From assembly GCF_950023065.1 (NCBI RefSeq), contig NC_088679.1, forward strand, positions 13,020,001 to 13,084,000: a stretch of DNA of 64,000 bases, in the 5' to 3' direction. Position numbers and translations under genes: made by a program. Of the stretch, positions 1-11,410 are shown piece after piece. The notes beneath the pieces were generated by a model. That model did not search any database. It was not told where the DNA came from and was given only the letters and a program-made list of their open reading frames with translations. The DNA comes from Planococcus citri (Eukaryota; Arthropoda; Insecta; Hemiptera; Pseudococcidae). The first letter of the stretch is position 1. Every line of letters begins with the position of its first letter.

Positions 1-104
1 TGTACATGAATTGAATTTTCTTTCTTGTTGCGATAGGAATTTTCAGGGTAGTGAGCTCAGAAATGTATTCGGAATTTTGCTTCGTTTAGATTCAACAGGG
101 ATTG

Positions 105-195
105 TACTCGGTTACTTTCCAAGTAACCAAGTTACTAAAGTTACTAATAGTAACTTTTGGTTACTTTTTAAAAATGTTGGTTACTAAAAGTTGCC
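105..195. repeat. GTTACT-rich short repeat with a hairpin
   Basis: The stretch repeats GTTACT and its complement several times. At 110-128 it contains a perfect inverted repeat, GGTTACTT and AAGTAACC separated by 3 bases. It lies just upstream of the retroelement remains and could be the edge of another element. No coding content is seen. Confidence 0.5.
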
Positions 196-621
196 TCTCG
201 AGGGCACAGGTTGTTGTCGCTAGAGCTAGTCTTTAGGTAGTAGCTCGGATCATCAAGAGGAGCCAATCCCGGAGGACAGATGGGAAGGCATAGAGAACAC
301 CAGGAGTACATTCTGCGAGTCCACGTCATGCAGGGTGGTAACATGTTGCTGTTTGATGGACTTGGAATCAATAAACATGGCCAAAGCAGAATTCTCCAGT
401 TGGTTGAACAATGGGGAGGAGTGGCAAGCTGAAGGCCAAACCTCTACATAAATGGATTACGAACAAGAATGCATTGCATAAGAGCTGCAGAACACCAACA
501 ACTCACTCATTCCAGCTCCAGGGAAGCGCAAGAGCTTCAGAGTGAGAAGGCAAATACCAGCGCCTAAAATCTGGCAAATTCGGCTAAGGGAGTAAACCCC
601 AACAGAAAATTATAGTGGAAG

Positions 622-1490
622 GTGACAGGAAACCAACACCATTACATCTCCCTAGAATATATGGACATCAATTTAGCAATGGTCCTAAGTCTCCATCAGG
701 CTGATCCTCATCCGCCAAGGCAGCCGGATAGGGTGCGAAGAATATATGGAGTTAAAACAAGGCAGAACAACATCAACATCACAACCTGGAATGTGAGAAC
801 TTTGTACAGAATTGGAAAACTCGCTAATGTGGTTACGGAAGCCAGGAGATTACAAATCTACGTATTAGGAATAAGTGAGACCCGATGGACTGGAAATGGT
901 AGAAACTGGGTAGATAAAGATTATGAAATGATCTATGCTGGAAAAGACAAACACAAACTAGGTGTGGGTATATTAATACATACCAGAATCAGCAATAAAA
1001 TCAGTGCTATGATTCCAAAATCAGAGAGGATAATATTCGTGAGCTTGGAGGTCAAGCCGAAACCAATTATGATAATTCAAGTTTATGCACCAACAGCAGA
1101 AAGCAGTACAGCAGAAATCAACAACTTCTACAATGACCTAGAAGAAGTAGGTAATGAGCTGCTCGAAAAACAACGATGTTGTGTTTTTGATGGGAGACTT
1201 CAATGCCAAAGTTGTGGGGAGGTACGCACTAGGAGAGCAGATTGAAAGAGGTAAAATGCTCGTAGAGTTTGCAGATAGACACGATCTAATAATATGCACC
1301 TGGTTCCAACAGCATGCAAGAAGATTATACACTTGGGGGCAGTCCTGGAGATAGAGTCAGAAACCAGATAGACTACATACTCGTAAAAGAAAAATTCAAG
1401 AACACGGTGAAGAACTGTCATACATATCCTGGTGCTGACTGTGACTCTGACCATATAAGCTATTGGCTGCAAAATGTCAGATAGTCATGA
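622..1490 (+). pseudogene. APE-type endonuclease domain of RTE-like retrotransposon, frameshifted
   Basis: In the family this domain nicks target DNA to prime reverse transcription. Visible motifs in order are TTWNVRTL near 783, the catalytic-glutamate motif LGISETRWTG near 866, the strand motif IIQVYAPTA, then GDFNAKV near 1193, then NQIDYILV near 1365, and GADCDSDH near 1432, the final Asp-His pair of the family. The first motifs are in the frame starting at 622. GDFNAKV is in another frame, so a frameshift lies near 1160-1195. NQIDYILV and SDH need a second shift near 1340, and a stop follows at about 1483. Every expected endonuclease motif is therefore present but the protein cannot be made. 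The RTE/BovB-like assignment rests on the ISETRWTG style of motif and on the linker. Another APE-bearing clade is possible but less likely. Confidence 0.8.
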
Positions 1491-1542
1491 TGAGCCAGAA
1501 GAAGAGCAAAAAACGATACCAACAACTTGACATAGACCATAT

Positions 1543-1874
1543 TTGACTGACGTCACAACATGGCGGATTTGGTCCTTATCAGTACCTTTTTCTTCAATTT
1601 TGGGGCAAATATCACGTATAGGTGGCACTTTTTAAAGAATTCTCCTTCAATACCTATGTAAAATTTTAGAAAACTAACCAGAAAAAATGAATTCTCGGTC
1701 AAAAATACTTCAGTTTTTCAGCATTTTAACTTAAAATTTATCTAACCACAAGGAAAAAAGTGAAAAGTAATACTTTTTTCAGGATATTTGCCCCAAAATT
1801 TACTGATGAGAAGCGACAACGGCTCTAAATTTACCGATTGTTTACGTTTTCAAGATATGGACAATACCGTTCGA
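1543..1874. mobile_element. MITE-like insertion inside the retroelement
   Basis: About 332 bp of non-coding DNA interrupts the element's linker. Coding-like sequence resumes at 1875, and AT-rich ATAT flanks both sides (1539-1542 and 1875-1878), so the target duplication is 2-4 bp and ambiguous. Subterminal inverted repeats are visible. AATTTTGGGGCAAATAT near 1599 is the complement of ATATTTGCCCCAAAATT near 1784, and CTTATCAGTA near 1577 partly mirrors TACTGATGAG near 1800. No transposase is present. Family unknown. Confidence 0.5.
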
Positions 1875-2490
1875 ATATGGTCTATTGCAAAAATCAAATC
1901 AAAGCAAGTGCAAAAGAAATTCCAAGAAGAACTGGAAAAACAAAAGGAAGACAAGTTGGAAGAAGAGCAAGGCATCGAAGAAAAGTGGCAAGAATCGAAG
2001 CAAAAGGTTAAAACAGCAGCAGAAAAGTCTATTCCACCCAAAGAAAAAAGAAAACACAAACCATGGATGACTCAAGAGATACTGGATCTGATGGAAGAAC
2101 AAAGAAAAGCAAACAGACCAAGTAGTGAATACACAGCATTAAGTAATGAGATCATGGGAATGTGCAGAATGACAAAAAATGAATGGTATTGGGAGAAGTG
2201 TCTAGAAATACAAGAACTGGAGAAAAGGCACAACTCTAGAGAAATGCGTACCAAAGTGAAGCAGATATGATGGCTGCCCACAAGAAAAGGAGAAGTGGAA
2301 TAGCATATATGCGAAGAAACGATGGAAAGTATTGTGTTAACAATCAAGAAACAGAAGACATCTGGATAAGGTACGTACAAGAACTGTATGGAGATGACAC
2401 ACATCTGGCTCAAATAGAAGTTTCATCCACATAGGAGGCACCACAAATTGAAATGTGGGAGCTGAAAAAAACATTGCTTTCATCTAAATG
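1875..2490 (+). pseudogene. RTE-like ORF: linker and start of reverse transcriptase region
   Basis: The frame ending at 2270 encodes a Lys/Glu-rich linker with KPWMTQEILDLMEEQRK near 2059, then a CRMTKNEWYWEKCLEIQELE segment. This is the typical region between endonuclease and reverse transcriptase in RTE/BovB-like elements. A frameshift near 2270 moves the continuation to another frame, with AAHKKRRSGIAYMRRNDG from about 2272 and then WIRYVQELYGDD. That frame meets a stop at 2432 and continues with WELKKTLLSSK until about 2490. The next expected block (K..G.DGI) is replaced by unrelated sequence. It is non-functional. Confidence 0.7.
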
Positions 2491-2499
2491 GCATCACTG

Positions 2500-3440
2500 C
2501 CTTTTCAGTGTTACAAATTTTATTTTTTCAGTTTTGATGATTTTTCATTTGAAATACAAGTATACTAAGGGGTTTTCTAATTTCGACAAGTGTTTTTATT
2601 TTTGAATTTCTCGATGGATTTTAGTGGATTTTTTCCTGCTTGGATTGATTTTTGCATCTCGAATTTTGGTGGTGATTTTTTTCCAAAATAATTTTTCCAA
2701 GATTTTGCTCTGAATTTTGATGATTTTTTTCGCGTGAATTTTTGCCGAATTTTATCACCATGAATTCTCGTGATTTTTTCATGAAAATTTTTCCTTGAGC
2801 TTGTGTGATTTTATACCTCAAATAGTCGAGATTTCTCCTTATTTCGGTTGGATGGCTTTCGTTTTGAATTTTGTGTATTTTTTTCTTCGCCGATTTGGTG
2901 AGTTTTCTTTTGAATTTTTGTAGATTTTTCTCTATACTTTTTGATTATTATTTATTCCAAAAAAGTATAATTTTTCTGATAACTTTGTTGGAAATGTTGG
3001 CAGAAAGGTAGATTTCATTGTAGCAATTTTAACAAAAATACAGGATTTTTTTGGCAATTTTGGCAGAAAAGTGGAATTATTTTAAGCAGTTTCGACAAAA
3101 AAAATTTTAAAATCTCTTTGGTCGTTATGCGAGAAAGTAAAAATTTTTCTAGAAGTTTTGGCAAAAACTTAGGATTTTTCTCAATTTTGACAATCAAATT
3201 TTTTCATAATTTTTGGTACAAAAAAAATTAAGTTTATATTTTGGGGGAGGGGGAGGGGGAGTGGTATTTTTGTTGATTTTGGCGAAAAAATTATTTTTAG
3301 CAAAAAACAAAATTTTTTTTTAGCAATTTAATCAAAAAAGTAGAATTTTCTAAAAAAGGAAAAGAGTGGAATTTATTCAGAAACTTTGCCAACAAAAAAA
3401 AAAAACAAATTTATTGTCAATTAAATAATCAGAAGTAAAA
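2500..3440. repeat. AT-rich low-complexity tract with degenerate minisatellite
   Basis: Runs of T and A alternate with GATTTTT and, from about 3000, with the AATTTTGGCA(G/A)AAAA motif. That motif is the complement of the minisatellite described at 5480-6900. A G-rich patch (GGGGGAGGGGGAGGGGG) lies near 3244. No gene is seen, and frames here are products of the repeat. Confidence 0.6.
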
Positions 3441-5475
3441 ACTGCACATTGCAATGTGTTTTTTCTTTTGTCTTTTTCTCCACACTTTTCGATGCTATTT
3501 TTTCTGCTCACCAACACACATCTCAGCCATACTGAAAACCTTGAAATATTTTAAAATTGGAAGCAAGAGACTCTTTCGAGAAAAAAAAACTCTCTTTAGC
3601 AATCGTATTATTACCCAAGCACATTTTCCTCTCTTTCGCCGAACGATAGCAAGAAATAGTAGGTAAGTGGAAAAGGAAAAAAATGCCACTCTAAAAACAA
3701 ACTTGCTTTTTTTTCTCCGCTTCTTTCACAGTACTTAACCCTTTTCCAAGTAGACAAACCGTTGGACAATGTTGAAAATTTCACATCGTCATCGTGATTG
3801 CATAAATAACTACAGATTAGCCGAGTCAAATATCCTTAAGTACACGCTACAGTACAGATCAAAGTTATGCTATAAGTTTACTGGCTATAGTTACGTAAAC
3901 ACAGCACGTAACCAAAACCATCATAATTTTATTTACTCGGCTATCTCGCAGCAGCATTTTAATGTTAGCATACTTTTGTACAGTACGTTGGTTGTGTTTC
4001 CTTTTCGCAAAGTATATAACTTATTTTTGGAGATTTCGTTGCACTTTATATTTCTAGTGTATTGGGACGACTTTACAACTTTTATCGACTAAAGGAATAC
4101 GAAAGAATGAAAAATTCGCCGATTCAAGTACAAAAAACTATCATTAATTTTGCTTTTTGTTTTATCCATCTTGTACCCTTTACAAGGCTAGATCACGGTA
4201 TTGTACCTAATGAATAAAATATCCTGAATAATTAAAGAGATATCGTAACGGCAGCGACGGACGAGGAAGAATTGCTCGTGTAGAAAAAATTAATCAACTA
4301 ACAAGACCCTTATTACAACGATCTCAGTTTCTCTCAAAAGAACAAAAGCGAGAAACAAATTCGAGCTAAAAAATCGCACCAGTCATCAAGTTACATACAG
4401 ACAATTACCACATTTCGTCCGTCGAGCATCTCTCGCCTGTAATCCGATGACATAACAATACACAGCATACACATCTGCGAATCCAGCTCATCCCCATCCG
4501 CAGACAGACAGCCTGACGAATGGTGGCTCTTTTTAATCCCGTACGAGCTCGACGACAAACGCCACAAATGTCTGAGACATAACGAGCTTATCACTTCAGT
4601 ATGGTACCACCTTTGCCTTCATCTTCCATCATGAAAGTTGCGATTTTGCTTCGTCTATGCTCTGCACTAGTTTCTTAGTTTCTTACTGCCACGTTTAATA
4701 AGACCGCAAAATGTACGAGTACGGATAAATGGCGATTTGTAAAATACGATAAAAGTGGACTCGATAAAACGCAAACGAAGCGTTGCCCATCTATGATCAT
4801 TTGAAGCTGACCTATGACAACCTCAGATCATTATACGATAGAAAAAACACATCTTACTTCTCTTATAGTACTCTCCTAATAATAAGACATGCGATGGTAC
4901 GATGGTAGTTTTTTCTCTTCAAGTACACCGGGTGTTCTAAAAAAAAAAGTTTAATGATTCGCTTAGGAATAATATGGAAATCCGAGCTGCATTTGACGGT
5001 AAATTACGTAATTAACAGAGCATTCAAAATTCTACAGAATGAGTTACAGGTTCATTTACCATTTATGTTTCTTATGATTTCAAATAAAAGGCTCTAACTG
5101 AGCTTTTTGAAAATGTATTTCAATCGATTATGGCACTTTAAGTTTTGAAAATTGAACAAAACCAAAAAAGGAACCATATTGTTAGTCTTCTTTGGACTTT
5201 TGTGATAACAAACGTTGCGTAATTTACCTCATTCCCTCAAAAAATTAATATTTACTCACTTTAATTTTCCAGAAGAAAAAAAAAACTAAATACAATTCTG
5301 TTTGAAACTTTGAATGCTCTATACAAAAATGGTTTACCTAGTTCATAATTCTTCGAGTGTGTTCCAAATTAGAGGTGCTCGAGTATACTTGAAAAACTTT
5401 TAATCCATCTTATAACACCTTCAATCGGCCTGATTTTCCTATGCAAAGTCAGAAGTAAGGGCTTTTGGCAAAAAA
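3441..5475. other. Unique sequence without a recognisable gene
   Basis: No gene was recognised. A 107-codon frame at 3769-4092 has no family resemblance and AT-driven codon use. A GAGCATTCAAA/TTTGAATGCTC inverted pair lies near 5020 and 5310, with related TAAATTACGTAATT-like stretches. This hints at a small inverted-repeat element between about 4930 and 5350, but the termini are not convincing. Confidence 0.4.
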
Positions 5476-5479
5476 CTCA

Positions 5480-6900
5480 TAAATTGCTCAAGCCTGGGGG
5501 AGGGGGGTGGGGAGTTTGGCCAAAATTAATTCGAGTGTGAATTTTTTCACGTCGAAATTTTTCCATTTTTGAAGAGAACTGTAAAGAATTAAAAAATTCA
5601 AAACTCTAAACAAAATGAGAAAATCAATCAAAATTTTTTTTAAAAATTCGAAAAACCAAGCATTTTTTTGCAATTTTGGCAACAAAAAATAATCAAAAAC
5701 AAAAGAATTGGCAAAAAAGGAGAATTTTTCGGCAACAAAGTTGCCAAATACAGGACCTTTTGGGGATTTTTGCAAGAAAATTGAATGTAATTAGACAATT
5801 TTGTCAATAAAAGTACTTTTGGCGAAAACGATGGGACGTTTTGTGACCATTTGCCAAAGAAGAGGGCATTTTTGCAAAAAAGCAAACCTTTTTGACAATT
5901 TTAATTTCACAAAAAAATGAGGGCATTTTTTATAATTTTAGAGAGATTTGTGACTTCAGCAAAAAAACATTGGCTACTTTTTTCTTGTCAATTTTGGCAC
6001 CAAAACTTGATTTTTCTCAACATTTTTGATAAAAAAATGACTTTTTGGCGAACAAAGGACGACGTTTTTTTTCTATTGACGGAAATTTTACCTTTTTTGC
6101 CGAAATTCTCAAAAACTGATTTTTTTGCCGAAAGTTACAAAAATTTGCATTTTTTTTGCCAAAGTTGACATAACTTGTAATTAATTTTTAGCCAAAAAAG
6201 TCAATAAAGAACCGTATTTTTCAGCAAAATTGAAAAAAATCGATTTTTTGCCAAATTTGGTCGAAATTGACAATAGTTTGAATTTTCCAGTTAGTTCCCT
6301 TTTGCTATAATCGCTAGAAAACTTCTACTTCATTAATAAAACGCCTAAAGTTTCACTTTTTTGAAAAAATTGCTGAAAAAACTTTTTTTTTGCCAGAATT
6401 GTCGAACTTGTTAAAAATAATTCTTTTTGCCAAAGTGGTGAAAAGATTGCACTTTATTCTAATAAAAATTGTCAAAAACTGTATTTTTGGCCAAAATTGA
6501 CAAAAATCTGAGTTTTTGACTAAAATTGGCAAAAATTTGACTTTTTGACGAAAACTGACAAAAGTTCGAATTTTTTGACAACATTGGCAAAAAGCTGGAT
6601 TTTTGCCCAAAATTGACGAAAATCTTTCTTCTTTTTCGCAGTAATTGTCAAAAATATTCTATTTCATTTACAAAATAGCGAAGATCTTCACTTTTTCCCC
6701 CAAAATTTCAATAAAATTTCATTTCATTTGCCAAAATTCGATTTTTTCAAAAGGTGTCAAAAATGTTAATTTTTTGTTAAAGTTGACGATTTTTTTTTCT
6801 ATTGCCTCATCGTAATTTTATCGGAAAAATTATTGCCAAAAATTCTAATTTTCATCCAATATTGACAGAAATTCTACTTTTCTGCCAAAATTGGTTTAAA
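5480..6900. repeat. Degenerate 29-30 bp minisatellite (TTTTTGCCAAAATTGACAAAA type)
   Basis: Units of about 29-30 bp follow the pattern T-run, GCC or GAC, AAAATTG, RCAAAAA, then a variable pyrimidine-rich end. The clearest units run from 6480 to 6640. The left portion (about 5640-5900) shows the complementary orientation (TTTTGGCAA), so the orientation flips within the tract. Long open frames on both strands (for example 5488-5775 minus and 6353-6610 minus) are generated by this periodicity and are not genes. Confidence 0.75.
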
Positions 6901-7224
6901 AAATTATACTCATTTGAAAAAGTTGAAGATTTTTCTGCAAAGCTTTTATTCTGCATTTATTTTTTTTTAAATATTTTTTTCTTTTTTTTTGCAAATTACT
7001 TACAAGGGAACCTCTTGAGGTGTACGCATCCGATTTGAACGGGACCGCGATTTTTGGAAAGAGCATGTTCTAAAACCGCGAAATCAAAATTTTCAGCTGC
7101 CCAAGTTCATTTTTCAATTTTTGGTGAATTTTTGAAAATCCAAAATTGACTATTTTGGTCACTTATGCTTTTTTTTAAAAAAAAAAAGTACGTACTTGAT
7201 CAGTAAAAATGTTCAAAATAAATC

Positions 7225-7690
7225 CTAGAACTGATATTACCCCCCCCCCATCCAAATTTCGCCATTTCCAGCCATTCTGGAGCCTCCAGCGCTATTTTAC
7301 AATTTCTCCAGAATTTTGAATTTGCTCCAGAAGGCGTGAATATGAAGTTGGGCAGCTAAAAATCGAGTTGTGTGTTATACTCGATCTGTTTAACAAGTTT
7401 ATCCACATTTGAGTCAGTTTCGGAAGGGATACCTCAAGAGTGGCTTTTGGCCAGTTTTTTTCAAATAAAAAATCCAAAAAAAATCAAAATTTTACCGTTT
7501 TTGAGGAAATTTTTGAAATTTGCACGAATCGCTGTATTTCTTATACAACAAACCCCCTGAGGCCGAGTTCCGCAATTTCAGGCCATTCTGGAGCCTGCAG
7601 CGCGATTTTTAAATTTCTCAAAACTGGTCAAAACCACTCTTGAGGTGTCCCTCCAAAAACCGACTCAAATGAGGATTAATCTCTTAATGA
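7225..7690. repeat. Inverted-repeat element with CTGGAG-N-CTCCAG motif
   Basis: Arms of about 60 bp at roughly 7398-7457 and 7622-7681 are imperfect reverse complements, sharing CATTTGAGTC and ACCTCAAGAGTGG blocks. CTGGAGCCTCCAG at 7277-7289 and a variant near 7588 match a palindromic motif that recurs elsewhere in the window, including the 20-kb foldback. This is probably a small foldback-type non-autonomous element. A C-run lies near 7243. Confidence 0.5.
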
Positions 7691-7934
7691 TTATTAAGTA
7701 GGTATTTGTCCCTGAGAAGTAAAGTTCGACGAATAAAACATCAATAAAAAAAAAGAAGATGATGAGAGTGGTAAGAGAATTATGAAAATACGCGATGATT
7801 GAATTTTTATTCATTTGTATTTACCTTATTAAGTGCAGTATTTTTCTATTCAACCTAAAATACTTAAAAATAATAATTCTTCGCGTTCGTTTTTCAACTT
7901 GTAATTTATTTATGTAGGGCTACTTGTTCTCTAA

Positions 7935-7967
7935 CGTCTTTGTATTTTTTCTCTGTTACAGGTAAGC
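7935..7967 (+). promoter_or_regulatory. Candidate recursive splice site (zero-length exon)
   Basis: A pyrimidine tract (TATTTTTTCTCTG) runs into TTACAG and is followed at once by the donor GTAAGC. The junction falls between 7961 and 7962. This acceptor-donor fusion is the known signature of ratchet points in long arthropod introns. There is no transcript evidence here, so function is inferred. Confidence 0.4.
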
Positions 7968-8313
7968 AACTTATAGTTCGTTGAGTTTCAATTTTTAAGA
8001 AAAAAAACCAAAGAAATACCAAAGAAAGGTTACGAAAACAGATCAAAAGTAAGTTGCGAGAATTATCATTTTTTACCTCGCTATACACAGAAATAAAAAC
8101 ATCGTCCGTCGTTCACAAATGTTCTTAAAGGGGGAAAAAAGGGTTGTAAAAAAAAGCAACCGCTTCATCGCGGTATAAAAATTTTCTAATATGATTTCTC
8201 GATTTAGATTTTTTATTCCATTTTTTTCTGCTTTATACGTACTATACCTACCTACCTCTAATAACAAAAGAAACTCGATACCGCCATGTCGTAGTGTTCT
8301 GTTTTTCAGGGCT

Positions 8314-8342
8314 TTTCTCATCGTCGTCGTCGTCGTCCGTCG
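8314..8342. repeat. (GTC)n trinucleotide microsatellite
   Basis: GTC is repeated about seven times with slight interruption. Similar tracts recur near 17190, 17600, 30020, 31215 and 60305. Confidence 0.8.
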
Positions 8343-9519
8343 GCGCATTTCATTTTTTTTTTTTCGTGTAATTTCTCCGTGGGCTGTATCGGTTTATCTT
8401 ATCGGAATTTTTCATCGTTATTTTAATAAATTTAACATTGAATATTTTCTTAGCCGGCGTCTTTATTTTGTCCATTTTTAGCAACTGTTCTGGTTCCCAA
8501 GGGTATTTTTACACGTGTTTGTGCCTTTTTTTTCTTTCTTGGCGTTGCAAAATGTTGAAAGTGTATAGTATGTACACGTTGAAGTAGATATTCGCGTCCG
8601 AACGAGTCGAGAGTCGGGGCAGCAGCGACGACAACGGTGTGCCCTTTTAATGGTTTGATATAACATTATTCAGTCAAAACGAGCCGATTTCTTTTTCACC
8701 CTCGAGTAGGTTCTATAGATGTAGATTGTATGTAGATGTTTGAGCGAGCTTGAATATATATATAAGCCTGTGTATGTTTCAATAACGGCAGAGCAGTAAG
8801 CTGATGATGCTTTTTTAGGTAGTAATTATCGCTATACTCGTATAGAACTACGCGACGAGACGATGAAATGGATGTTTGTATTGTATGTATAGGCTTATGA
8901 AGCTTTATATCGAAGAAAAAAAAAGATAATGGAGAGAAATATTTATACCGAAAGGTGCTCGTGCTCTTATGTGCTGTAAAGTGTGAATCACAGTTTCGGG
9001 TAGGGTCTTTCAAAGCGAGAATAGAGAGCTTACACACAAAAAAAAAGGAAGAGGAAAGCAACGGGCGAACGGATCCGAGGTAAAGGCGATCTTTAACATT
9101 ATGAAAATTTTCGTTGATTACACACTCGACGGAGGTCGACTCGGCTCGTAAAATGCTTTTTTAGTTTCTTTTTCGGACCTTTTTTAAATATTTACCAAGT
9201 ACAGCGTGTTTCGAAAAGGTGTCTTTTTAGAGTTACCAAAGTGGAAGATGGGTTTTAGCATTTTTTCCCTATGCCTATGTTGACGACGGTTAGAGTTTGA
9301 AATAGTGTCGATGCAGCGAAATTAGTACGTTACTTGGCTGTTTGGTTTAATTTACTAGTTCTCTTTCTTTTATTTTTATGAATTTTTTAAAATTCAAATT
9401 CAAACATCAGAAACAAAAACATTTCTTTTAAAAGAAAAATCCAATACGAATTAAAGTAATACATGAGGAAAAACACTCGACACGCTAAAAGACCGACTTT
9501 TCATCTAATAAAAATCTTT

Positions 9520-11410
9520 TACAAACGAATTGATTCACTTTTTTTTGAAACATTTGTACAGCAATTGATATGTTTACAGTCGAATCGAATCATTTACGAA
9601 CGATTGGTGATTGAATAAATTGATTGATTTCTTAGCGAATCATTCGCAAACGGATCAATTAATTTACAATTGATTCGGTTTTTGTGAAACTATTGGATAG
9701 GAATTGATCTGTTTCCAAACGAAGTGAATCGGGTTGAATCGAATCATTAACAACCGATTGGCGATTGAACAAATTGATTGATTTCTAGGTGAATCATTCG
9801 CGAACGAGTTGAAGAATTTTTGGTGAATCATTCGCGAATAAATTGAATGATTTTTGGCGAATCATTCGCGAACGAATTTATTTGTATACGTGACTCGTTC
9901 GCGAACGAATCGATTCCTCTACTTGATTTTCGATAAATCATTCACGAACGAATTGATTAATTTTTGGTGAATCATTTGCGAACAATTTGAATAATTTTTG
10001 GCGAATCATTCGCGAACGAATTGGATAGTTTTTGGTTAATATCATTCGCGAACGAATCAATTCGTATAAGTTGCTCGCTCACGAACGAATCGACTCCTCT
10101 ACTCAATTTTTGATGAATCATTCACGAACGAATTGAATCATTTTTGGTGAATCATTCGCGAACGATTTGAATAATTTTTGGCGAATCATTCGCGAATGAA
10201 TAGATTCGTTTAAGTGACTCGTTCGCGAACGAATCGATTCATCTACCTAATTTTTGTTGAATCATTCACGAACAAATTGAATAATTTTTGGTGAATCATT
10301 CGCGAACAAATTGAATAATTTTTGGTGAATCATTCGCGAACGAATTGAATAATTTTTGGTGGATCATTCGCGAACGAATTGAATTTTTCAGTGAATCATT
10401 CGCGAACGAATTGATTCGTATACGTGACTCGTTCGCGATCGAGTTGATTCCTCTACTTAATTTTCGATGAATCATTCACAAACGAATTGATCAATTTTTG
10501 ATGAATCATTCGCAAACGAAGTGGATGATTTCTTGTGAATCATTCGCGAACGAATAAATTCGTATGAGTTGCTCGTTCGCGAACGAACCGATTCCTCTAC
10601 TCAATTTTCGATGAATCATTCACGAACGAATTGAATAATTTTTGGTGAATCATTCACAAACAAATTTAGTCATTTTTGGTGAATCATTCGCGAACGAATC
10701 AATTTGTATAAGTTGTTCGTTCGCGAACGAATCAATTCATCTACCCAATGTTTGGTGAATCATTCACCAACGAATTGAATAATTTCTGGTGAATTATTTA
10801 CGAACGAATTGAATAATTGTTGGCGGATCATTTGCGAACGAATTGATTCATAAAGAAAAATTGGTCAATTCGTTCATGAATTGATTCCCTCTCCCTCAAA
10901 TGAGTTAATGCTCTCACGAACGAATCGAATAATTTTTGGTGAATCATTCCGAATGAATTGAACTTTTTATGAACCATTCGCGAACAAATAGATTCGTATA
11001 AGTGACTCGTTCGCGAACGAATCGATTCCTGTACTTAATTTTCGATGAATCATTCGTGAACGAATTTGATAATTTTTGGTAAATCATTCGCGAACGAATT
11101 GAATTATTTTTGGTGAATCATTCGCGAACGAATTGAATGATTTTTGACGAACCATTCGCGAACGAATTGAATTTTTCAGTGAATCATTCGCGATCGAATC
11201 GATTCGAATAAGTGACTCGTTCACGAACGAATCAATTCGTATAAGTGACTCGTTCGCGAACGAATTGAATAATTTTCGGTGAATCATTCGCAAACGAATC
11301 GAATAATTTTTGTGGAATCATTCGCAAACGAATTGATTCGTATAAGTGATCGACTTGTTCGTGAACGAATTGATTCATAAATTGAAGAGTTGATCAATTC
11401 GTTTGCGAAA
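9520..11410. repeat. 34-bp satellite with TTCGCGAA dyad and higher-order structure
   Basis: The unit consists of GAATCATTCGCGAACGAATT followed by GAATAATTTTTGGT, 34 bp in all, repeated across about 1.9 kb with moderate divergence. The core (CG)TTCGCGAA(CG) is a perfect palindrome. Every roughly 135-220 bp (near 9915, 10091, 10226, 10446, 10590, 10732, 10880 and 11024) a variant block with GATTCCTCTACTTAATTTTC interrupts the simple units, giving a higher-order repeat. No coding is seen, and the minus frame at 11084-11293 is repeat-derived. Confidence 0.9.

Larger units (their letters stand above)
380..2490 (+). mobile_element. Broken RTE-like non-LTR retrotransposon, 3' part missing
   Basis: The segment carries, in order, an untranslated leader, an APE-type endonuclease region with frameshifts, the charged linker that follows it in RTE/BovB-like elements, and the first residues before the reverse transcriptase. 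Homology stops at about 2490, where AT-rich sequence begins. No reverse transcriptase catalytic motif (F/YxDD) is present. The retained part is the 5' part, unlike the usual 5'-truncated non-LTR copy, so a deletion or recombination after insertion is likely. An insertion splits the linker at 1543-1874. The left boundary is approximate. Confidence 0.75.
7691..9515. other. Unique sequence, no gene recognised
   Basis: This stretch is AT-rich unique DNA with a (GTC)n microsatellite near 8314-8342 and a TATATATA run near 8755. It contains the recursive-splice-like site listed separately. No reading frame resembles a known family. Confidence 0.4.

Noticed and set aside
168..371. 67-codon minus-strand frame next to the retroelement
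   Set aside because: It lies antisense in the probable leader region of the retroelement and has no known motif.
3769..4092. 107-codon plus-strand frame
   Set aside because: No recognisable domain, no supporting splice or promoter signals, and AT-driven composition.
5488..6610. Long open frames on both strands rich in Phe, Lys and Leu
   Set aside because: They follow the 29-30 bp minisatellite period and mirror each other on the two strands. They are products of the repeat.
8696..9061. 121-codon minus-strand frame
   Set aside because: Ser/Thr/Tyr-rich with homopolymer Phe runs from T tracts. No family features.
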